Of a stretch of DNA of 64,000 nucleotides, positions 56,176 to 64,000 are shown in pieces. Position numbers and translations under genes: made by a program. Source of the stretch: Ursus arctos (lineage: Eukaryota > Chordata > Mammalia > Carnivora > Ursidae); assembly GCF_023065955.2 (NCBI RefSeq), contig NW_026622808.1, forward strand, positions 49,922,475 to 49,986,474, written 5' to 3'. A model generated the notes under the pieces. It was not told the DNA's origin. It ran no database searches and worked only from the letters and a program-made list of their open reading frames with translations. Numbering within the stretch: the first letter of the stretch is position 1; each line of letters starts with the position of its first letter.

Positions 56176-57480
56176 CCACTCCGGAAAATGCTCCTCGAGG
56201 TCAAGGCAATGTAACACCATCCTTATTTAAGACCATGCATCCTCCTCAACACCAGGGGGCAGAGGGAGCCACGTGTGCACCCAGTTAAGCTGTCTCGTCC
56301 CCTTTGCTCAGAAAGAGGTTGAAGCAGATTCTATGTCTCCATCAGGTCCCCAAGAATCTAAAGGCTTATGAAGCCACATCAGCCATCAGGGAAACAGCTC
56401 CACACCGGCATCGAGGAAACATGGGCTCTTGACTCCACAATGCCCTGCACCCCAGTATCTTCACATGCAAAATGAGAAGCTAGATCAGATCATTTAACAA
56501 GCCCCTTCCCACTCTAGCCTTTTATGAGGAACTGCAATATCTCATGGATTTCTTTGTGATTGGGCTATGGCTGATGTCTTTCCTGTGCCTTCCAAACTGT
56601 CTAGGATGGGCTTATATTATTTTTACAATGCAAAAGAATCCAAAACATTCTAAAAGAGTTTTCTCATCGTTACTCCAGCAGGATTTTCACATGCTGAGAT
56701 GTTTCTGTTTGGGTGCTCACGTTCACTACTCTCCATGAACACAAAGAAACAACAAAAACTCCAACGTACCTGGGTCAGGGCAATTTAATGCCATCCTTGC
56801 TCGTTTGAAACAAATTTAAATTTTGCTTAAATAGGTAAAATTGAATCTGTGACTCTATACAAGATGATAAACATGGAAACTAAACAGCCCAAAGATTCAG
56901 TCTCCGCCCAAATCTCTTACCACATGGAGAAATGAGCAATATTTAAATATTTAATATTACCCTGTAATTATTATTATTATTTTTTTATACTTCGGAGCTT
57001 CAAAATTTCTGACAAAGTAATCCCCAAGCCATAATTAGCAAAAAGAGGCAAGCTTCCAAAAAGTGTTCCAGAGCAAAAGTAAACTCCTCAAAGCATGTCC
57101 CCTGCAGTGAGTGTGCTGGGAACAGGGACATACCAGCAATAAACAACAGCAGCCAGAAAGAGTTTGGCTATTGTCCTGAATTGATGTCTGCTGAAAACAG
57201 CTTTAGGAAAAGAAGGATGTGATTAGAAAATCATGACATTTCCAACACCTACGTATTAGCATGTCTGGACAATCACAGAAGAGAGATGACAGGATCTTTA
57301 CAAGTAGAGTTCCCCTCATAGGATATTTACAAATATTTAACTGCTATTCCAACCTTCAGAGTAATTTGGTCACTGTCCTACTGGCGGACCGAGGATGCAG
57401 ACAGCCTAACGTATCACTGCAGGTGGTCTCCTAAGAAAGAGTTCCATCAGCTCATGGTTGCTCAGGCCATAAAACGATGT
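56176..57480. other. Unassigned non-coding sequence
   Basis: About 1.3 kb, no gene or named repeat recognised. The frame at 56544-56738 (+) lacks a domain. Confidence 0.4.
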
Positions 57481-57484
57481 GTTC

Positions 57485-58200
57485 TCTCCCCACCCCCCAA
57501 TTCCCACTCCTCAAACCCCGGCAGCAATACCTCTAGGACACATTGTTCTATTTGTTCATATCTCTTTATTTCTAAAGCCACCAGTCCCGTCTAAGCCACG
57601 ATCATCCTTCCCTTAGTCTATTTCAACAGCCTTCTTATTAATTTCCCCACTTGACCCGAGACAATCCCTTCTTCATGTAGTGGCCATATTTACATATCAG
57701 ATAATTTCTTTCCCCTGCTTTAAACTCTTCAGGGTCTTCTCATTTTCATGGAATACAACTTCAACTCTATCCCCTCTCCACTTCTGAAGTCTCAGCTCAT
57801 GGCGGTCTTCCTTTCATTCTTGATACTTCCCACACTGGCTTCCTTTCCCTTCCTTACTTTGCCAAGCCCATTCTCACTTGCTGTCCCCACTGCTCGGATC
57901 ACTGTTTCTCTAGTTGTCACATAGCTGGTTCCATGTCGTCATCCTAACTCAACATGCATGATCTTCCCTGACCACTATATCCTAAACAGTATCAACCTGA
58001 GTTTGTGTTATTCTCTACTCCTGTGTATTTTCCATATGATCCTGAAATTACATTGTTTACTTGACTGCTACTCGCTCCTCCACGAGAATGTAAGCTCTCT
58101 AAGGAGGGAGACCTTGCCTGTCCTATTCACTGCTAAGTCCCCAGAGCCCAGGACAATGCACATCCTCTGATTTTTTGTCAGATGAATGCATGTGTGCCTT
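57485..58200 (+). repeat. L2 LINE 3' portion, long copy
   Basis: 'cctttcattcttgatacttc', 'cacgagaatgtaagctctct', 'attcactgctaagtcc' and 'gagcccaggacaatgcacat' follow L2 in sense order for about 0.7 kb. The frame at 57958-58170 is an L2 remnant. Confidence 0.8.
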
Positions 58201-58204
58201 TAGA

Positions 58205-58965
58205 TTAAACCAGGACTCAACTTTTCAGTGCTCCCTGTCCATTCAGAATCAAAACTCAATTTCTTGCCCAGGATAAGAGTTGTTAATTTGCAGAAGAGAC
58301 ATATGCCTCTCTATGAATATCTGCATTGTTACCCACAACTAGGCTAGATTCTCCGACATAGAGCTCATTGCTCTGAAAGCAGAGGATTCTTTGGAGATGT
58401 CAAATGAAATTTAAACCTCGTTGACAAGCTCAGATGACTCGTACAGTGTGTCTTGACTTGGAGGAACGATTGTGTAGGTTGTCACTGCTGGAAGTGAAGG
58501 GCTTACAGTCTGAGTGGGTTGATCGGTATGTCACATGGACAGAGGCAGGTAGATATTTTTAAAACGCTAAGGAAATTTGCTAGGATATTCTGTGCTCTTA
58601 GCCAGGCATTCAACAGGGGGAGAGTTCATTTTGGGTCCAGATAAGAGGCTCAACTAATTTTAAATGTGCCCAAATCAAGGTAATTTCATTCTGACTTCCA
58701 GAGTGAACCATATAATGGTAGTGACAGTCAATTTTCAGCACAGTATCATGATTTATAAATCATTGTTACAAATTCATCCTCTCTTTTGTTTCTTAGGGCA
58801 GTTCCGAAGGTTGGCCAAATGTAGTTATATACCTATTTTATGTTATGTATATAAGACTCACAATGTACCAATGAGTAAATATTGAACCTCGATTTCGAAT
58901 CTAGATCTTGGAAGATCGGTTTCTAGAGGAACTAATGAACCAACAAAAGATATGCAAAAGGCATT
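58205..58965. other. Unassigned sequence
   Basis: No gene or named repeat recognised. Confidence 0.4.
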
Positions 58966-58967
58966 TT

Positions 58968-59805
58968 AAAAATCAACTTTGGTGAGGTATAATTTACATA
59001 TAATAAACTACTCCCACTTCAAGCCTTCAGTTCATCAGATGCTCACATATACACTTTTATACTTATCGCCACAGTCAAGACATAGAACATTTCTACCCCC
59101 TGAAAAGTTCTTTCATGTTCCTGTGTACTATATCCTCCCTCTTACTTCCTACCTCTGCCCCAGGCAGCCACTGCTCTGCTTTCTGTCACTATATACTAGT
59201 GTGCTTTTTCTAGAATTTCATAGGAATTGAATCATGTAGTCTGAACTTTTTTGTGTGTCTGGCTCCTTCCGCTCAGCATAACATCTTTGCGATACACCTA
59301 TGTTGTTGCACATATTAGCGGTTGGTTCTTTTTAAAATGGTTATGTTTTATTTTGAAGTATTCTATTGTATGGCTATACCCCCAAATGGTTTAGCCATTC
59401 ATCTCCTGGTGGATATTTGGATCGTTTCTTATTGGGAGTTATCATAAATGCAGCGGTAGGAATACTCCAGTACAAATCTTTGTAGGGATTTGTACATTTG
59501 TTCATTTCTTTTCTGTAAATACCTTGGAGTAGAATGGCTAGGTCTTAGAATAAAGGTATTTTTAATTTTACAAAAACTGAAAACTGTGTTCTAAAATGGT
59601 TTTACCATTTTATACTCCCACCAGCAGTGTATGAGAGTTCCAGGGGCTCCACGTCCTTATCTACACTTGGTATTGTCAGTCTTTTAATTTTAGCCATTTT
59701 AATAGGTATTTGTGGGTATCTCACTGTGGTTTGAATTTGCATTTCCTTGATGTTAATAATATTGAGCACCCTCTTACATGCTTATTGCCCATTTGTATAA
59801 CTTAG
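58968..59805 (-). repeat. Old L1 LINE fragment
   Basis: Reverse-oriented: 'ggtgaggtataatttacata', 'aggaattgaatcatgtagtc', 'ttttatactcccaccagcag', 'gcatttccttgatgttaata'. Confidence 0.83.
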
Positions 59806-60715
59806 GCAAAGTGCAATTTTAGAGATAGGAAGTATAAGTAATTTTATCTTTTCTGTGCAAGACCTTGCTTTATTTTAGAAGCAATTTTGAAAAATGTAAC
59901 CCAAAAAAGGATATAGAAAATATGCAGACTATAAAGATAAAATATATTGAGGTGACGGTAAAAATAACAAAAACAATAATATGGCCCACATTTTATTAGC
60001 GCTGTATTCTGTACTATGCATTCATCTAATGCTCTAAGAAACCAGGGGGCCTGAATTTGCAGAAAGGGGCTGAGAGTGAATTAACTTGATCTCAGCAAAG
60101 AAGGAAAACGCTTGGCTCTCTTCACTTCCAATTATTTCTCTCTTCTCTAGACTTCATTTTATAGACCATAGGCTCAATTATTCACAGTATCTTTTTATAT
60201 CTAGCCTCGTAAAACTGTAAGGTGAATCATTACAAAATTAATATTCAACAGGCTTTATATAACTCTGCTTAATGCAATGCATAACTCAGATTTTTATCAC
60301 CCCAAGGCCTCTCAAGATCTATAAATGAAACGAACTTAATAAAACACCATGTATTTTAACTCTAACATTACCTGTGCAATCTCAACACCATAAAACCACT
60401 CAGATTAGACGAGACAACCAGACAGACATTGATGACAGAAACGGATGGTACGTAAAAGGGCCAACCTCTTCATGAAGACTCCCGGGATGACAACCAAAGT
60501 TGTGCTCTAACACATCTGTTTAGAGGGGCTCATGCTTCTAAAAAGGAGATTATTTTGCTTCCAGAGCATTCACACAGGAATCACTATGCACTTTTTTACA
60601 CCATGTGACCCCCCAAAAGTTTCTGACTCCTAAGTAATCATTAGCTCGTAGGGAGAAAAAAAGCTAGTGAATGCATCTACCAAAATCCACCCCATAACCC
60701 CCCCCCCCCAATACA
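59806..60715. other. Unassigned; possible MIR trace and a poly-C run
   Basis: 59990-60110 is faintly MIR-like in reverse. A C13-type run lies near 60700. Nothing else seen. Confidence 0.35.
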
Positions 60716-60719
60716 TGGA

Positions 60720-60900
60720 CATTATTTCCAACCTAGAAGGAATCTTAAAGATCATTCAGTCCAATGATCACATTTTACAGAAAAGGAAATCAAGGCCCAG
60801 ACAAGTGAAATGACCAGTTGAAGGTCAGACAAGCAGTTGAGAAGAGCTGGGTGTTAAATTTAGACCTCTGACTCTGACTCCAGAGTCTGAGTCTTGTGAT
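60720..60900 (-). repeat. MIR-type SINE remnant
   Basis: 'gatcacattttacagaaaag', 'gaaatcaaggcccagacaag' and 'tctgactctgactccagagt' follow reverse MIR. Confidence 0.7.
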
Positions 60901-60932
60901 TTTTTTCTTGCCAAGACTTTTTTTTCCCCTCC

Positions 60933-61006
60933 TGTTTTCAATAGTTATCTAGAGTGGATGTGGAAATTCTGTTTTCAATAGTTATACAGGATAGATGTAG
61001 ACATTA
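60933..61006. repeat. Tandem duplication, 37-bp unit, two diverged copies
   Basis: Units begin tgttttcaatagttat at 60933 and 60970; several mismatches in the second half of each. Confidence 0.85.
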
Positions 61007-61019
61007 CTGTCCTCTCTGA

Positions 61020-61140
61020 TCTATTTCAATGTCCTCAATTTTAGAGATACGAAAGCTAAGGTTCAGAATCATGAGGAAGCATGGTGCATCCAAGGTTAGG
61101 GAAAGAGTAAGTGGCAAAGCTGAGACCAGGGACCATTCCT
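61020..61140 (-). repeat. MIR remnant
   Basis: 'tcaatgtcctcaattttaga' and 'agagtaagtggcaaagctga' follow reverse MIR. Confidence 0.65.
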
Positions 61141-61845
61141 TATGGTTTATCTCTCGGGGCTCCTCTCTTCATGCCTGGCTGCCTTTCTTTCTTAACGATT
61201 AGGAGTTAAGTGGTCTTGGCATGTTACACTCCATTCAGACACTTTCATAGAGAATAAGTTAGGCCAAGATCACTGTAAAAGCCCACCAGTCCTAGGTTTG
61301 CACCAAGGCTCTGGCAACTGCTAGCACACAGCTGTTATGAGGATGCGTGCTCGATTTTGACAAAAGACAGGTGCCTGGTTTTTGTCGTGTTGGTCTGAGA
61401 TAACGTCATGTGCAGAAAGAGAGACTGGCAGGGAAAGAGAGATTTTTTTCCCCAGACGCTCACACAAATGGATTCTTTCTTTGCATAATGGGGCTCTAAA
61501 TAAATAAAACACAAAATGAATGTTTACGTGATTATAGTTGTTGAGAAAATGGGTATGGAGTTTTATTTCTATTTGTATCCTCTCCAGGAAAATGGAATTC
61601 AACATGAATTGTATAATGGTGAGGAGAGGAAGAGACCATCATTTATTCCTTCATACGTTCAGCAGAAAGTTTCTATGTGTTCACTGGGTGTCAGGCATAT
61701 AGGCAAGGCTTCAGGAACGCAACAGTGCTCAGAAGAGAAATGGTTTCTGTCCTTCTGAAGAGTCTATTGGGAAAGACGGACTAGGAACAAGCATGTACTA
61801 GGTATGTATACACAAATAAGAAGACGGGGTTCAGGGAACAAGTAG
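61141..61845. other. Unassigned sequence; LINE-like part at the right
   Basis: 61630-61800 resembles a common old LINE stretch ('cactgggtgtcaggcatata') but I cannot assign it. No gene seen. Confidence 0.35.
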
Positions 61846-61894
61846 ACTGGGCTGAAGAATCCTGCACCACAGGAAGTGGACAGGGGACATGATT

Positions 61895-62110
61895 TGCAGC
61901 AGACCAAAGAGCGCTGGAATCCTGTTTCCTGCCACAGCAGGTGATCTTGAGCAAGTCACTTAAATTTCCTACTCCAATTTCCTTATCTGCGAAACAAAGC
62001 TAATAATTCCCACCCTGTAGGGACTATGGCAGCTAGTGAGTTAAAGTTCATTAAGTTTCCAGGGGAGTGTGGCCCAGAGTATGGGTTCCATACATATTTG
62101 TCAGATGAAT
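61895..62110 (+). repeat. MIR, nearly full length
   Basis: 'gatcttgagcaagtcactta', 'aatttccttatctgcgaaac' and 'gaattcccaccctgtaggg'-like text follow MIR in sense order. Confidence 0.78.
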
Positions 62111-62228
62111 GAAAGAATCGTTATCGAACATGCGCAAGGGGCACTCGGGCAGGGAGTGATGAAACACACAGTAAGGAGACATTCATCCTGACTTCCGCCT
62201 AGAGAGACTGAGAGCGCATACTCTATTA

Positions 62229-62280
62229 CACACACACACACACACGTGTGCGTGTGCGCCCGTGCATGCGTGTGTATGTA
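62229..62280. repeat. (CA)n joined to (GT/GC)n, Z-DNA-prone
   Basis: cacacacacacacacacacg is followed directly by tgtgcgtgtgcgcccgtgca, near-perfect purine-pyrimidine alternation. Open frames on the minus strand here are repeat translations. Confidence 0.93.
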
Positions 62281-62460
62281 ACAGATACATAGCGAAGTCA
62301 TAAAGAAGCACAGCTGATGTGGCTGAGCCAGGGAGCGCGGCACAACACAACTTAGAGAAACACACCAGGAGCCGCAAAGGAGAGGCACATAGACAATTTT
62401 CAAATTTCAGTAGCTACATTTATAAAAGTAAAAAGAAGCAGATAGAATAACGTTTAATAA
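62281..62460. other. Unassigned sequence
   Basis: Nothing recognised. Confidence 0.35.
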
Positions 62461-62473
62461 CATATTTGACCCA

Positions 62474-62663
62474 GAGTCCCCTGAGTGCCGCAGGTGGTTA
62501 AGTGTCTGACTCTTGATTTCGGCTCAGGTCACGTGGGCTCTAGTCCAGAGTCAGGTTCCTTGCTCAGCAGGGAGTCTGCTTGAGATTCTCTTTCACCCTC
62601 TCCCTCTGCCTCTCCCCCAACTCGTGCTCTCTCTCTCTCTAAAATAAATAAATATTTAAAAAA
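62474..62663 (+). repeat. Can-SINE, older type
   Basis: Diverged head (gtcccctgagtgccgcaggt), older body and AATAAATAAATATTT tail. TSD atatttgaccca (62462-62473) against atatctgatcca (62664-62675), two mismatches. Confidence 0.9.
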
Positions 62664-62745
62664 ATATCTGATCCAAGATAGTAAAAATATTATCATTTTA
62701 GCATGTAACCATTATGAGTTTATTAATGTGATAGCTTGCATTCTA

Positions 62746-62958
62746 TTTTTTTAAAGATTTTATGTACACATTTGCGGGCAAGCGCGTGACAGAGAGAGAG
62801 AGAAAGCATGAGCGGGGGGGGGGGGGGGAGGAGAGGTCAGAGGGAGAAGCAGACTCCCTGCTGAGCAGGGAGCCTGATGCGGGGCTTGATCCCAGGACCC
62901 TGAGATCATGACCGGAGCTGAACGCAGATGCTTAACTGACGGAGCCACCTAGATGCCC
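62746..62958 (-). repeat. Can-SINE, older type, with a G15 run
   Basis: Reverse-oriented. A run of about 15 G (62814-62828) sits in the body. TSD probably ctattttttt at 62743-62752 and 62959-62968. Confidence 0.9.
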
Positions 62959-63024
62959 CTATTTTTTTTTTTTCTTACTAAGCCTCAAACCCTCTGCATA
63001 TTTTATACTTACATAACTACTCAA

Positions 63025-63110
63025 TTTGGCTTAGCCACATGCCAGGTGCTCAGTAGCTACATGTGGCGAATGGCTTCTGTCCTGGACGGCGCAGTTCCAG
63101 AAGTCTGGAG
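63025..63110. mobile_element. hAT-type MER remnant
   Basis: 'gccacatgccaggtgctcag' and 'tagctacatgtggcgaatgg' match the hAT element type seen at 27325-27465. Fragment only. Confidence 0.5.
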
Positions 63111-64000
63111 AGATTGAGAGTTTGCTGAAGACAGAGGCTGCCAGGTGGGCTCCTGGAAGGAGTGGGGCAGGGAGGGGACAGGCAGGAAGGGGAAGACGTG
63201 GGGCTTTTAAGCGCTCTCTCCTGGCACGGAGGCTTTGGTGCAGCACCTTAGAGAAGCCGCCTTCGCCGGGCTCATTGGCCTCAGGGAGTCCCTCGATCTG
63301 CTTCCCGCTGGTGCAGGGCCACACTCGGAGTTGGTGCTTACTCTTTGCTGGCCCCTTCAGGCTCTCAGATGGTCCTTTCCTGCCTGGCGCCCCTCACCTG
63401 GCGCACTGCCTGGGGTCGGGGAAGCACGGCTATGTCAGATTTCGTCTTTGCACAGTCCAGCTCTAAAGAAAGACAAGGCCAGGTAAAGCCTCGAGCTAGC
63501 CCAGCACCGGCTCCCAGAGCCCAGTTTGCTCTCCAGCCACAGAGAGTTACGAGCTAAGCAAATGTCAGAACCATCCCCAGCAGAAAGCCAATCTGTGCAT
63601 GGCTCCAAGCAGGGGACAGTCAGATGCAGGGCTGGCCGTGGGTAGTGACATTTGGCAGAGAGGTGGACTAGGAAAGGGAAGGAAACAATGGTCTCACCCT
63701 CTGTATGGATGCCACGGCCCAGCCCGTTCTCTAAGGGGAGGTGGAGTAGGGAGACCTATTCCACAGGGCCAAGAAGTGTGTGGTGACATGTACTCCAATG
63801 GAATTTGGAGGATGAACAAAGCACAAATGAGAAAGGAGTGTGTGTGGGGAGACAGGCAGGAGCCCAGAAACCAAGAGTCATCTTGCCGGCTGGTGTGCCC
63901 TCACCTACGTAAGCCATTGAAGTGTCCCCTCCCCCGGGGCCCATGATGGGTCACAGTGGTGGCTGGACCTATGTCTGTCTCCTTTTCCTCAGTCTTGTCT
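63111..64000. other. GC-richer unassigned sequence at the window edge
   Basis: Higher GC than most of the window, with overlapping frames on both strands (63122-63557 plus, 63031-63324 minus, 63599-63946 plus). None shows a recognised domain. A splice-donor-like aggtaaag lies at 63481-63488. May belong to a feature continuing beyond the window. Confidence 0.35.

Noticed and set aside
575..62958. Regularly recurring ~200-bp repeats as a CRISPR-like array
   Set aside because: They are dispersed SINEs with individual TSDs in both orientations, in eukaryotic DNA.
1..64000. tRNA, U6, 7SK, Y RNA, 5S or microRNA genes
   Set aside because: I looked for the well-known conserved starts and stems and saw none apart from the tRNA-like heads of SINEs. 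A covariance-model search would be needed to exclude small diverged RNAs.

Overview
This window is vertebrate nuclear DNA that codes for no protein I can recognise. It carries 28 tRNA-Lys-derived Can-SINEs (SINEC), a family confined to Carnivora. The younger copies share a tRNA-like head, a CT-rich body typified by 'cttcctctcccactccccct', and an AATAAATAAAATCTTT tail. That form is what I associate with arctoid carnivores, most likely a bear or giant panda. The carnivoran assignment is firm; the species group is inference from memory of SINE consensuses. No reading frame exceeds 164 codons. The longer ones are SINE, L1, Tigger or simple-repeat translations, or show no recognisable domain, so the window looks intergenic or intronic.

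Layout. 1-4.6 kb: sparse SINEs and L2/MIR relics. 4.6-7.2 kb: old plus-strand L1 3' end holding three SINEs, two at the same target site. 7.2-20 kb: mostly unassigned sequence with SINEs, MIRs, a hAT element and a (CA)n tract. 20-26 kb: pyrimidine tract, L2, and two MaLR-type LTRs in opposite orientations. 27.3-29.8 kb: a 313-bp inverted duplication around a hAT element and a Tigger element. 30-36 kb: MIRs, SINEs, (GT)n. 36-44 kb: several L1 fragments with SINEs and a 53-bp tandem duplication. 44.3-46.6 kb: longest repeat-poor block. 46.9-50.3 kb: a twin-primed L1, then an L1 nested inside an MLT1-like LTR. 50.5-55 kb: hAT, L1, SINEs. 55-58 kb: two L2 copies and a TATC microsatellite. 59-60 kb: L1. 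61-63 kb: MIRs, a Z-DNA-prone repeat, two SINEs. 63.1-64 kb: more GC-rich unassigned sequence.

No set of genes works together here. What can be read is insertion history: target-site duplications (TSDs) time many SINE and L1 insertions. The most unusual structure is the near-identical inverted duplication (27474-27786 against 28888-29200). Its right arm sits in native context and its left arm appears to be a later, truncated, inverted copy. All alignments and family names come from reading by eye; subfamily names need RepeatMasker.
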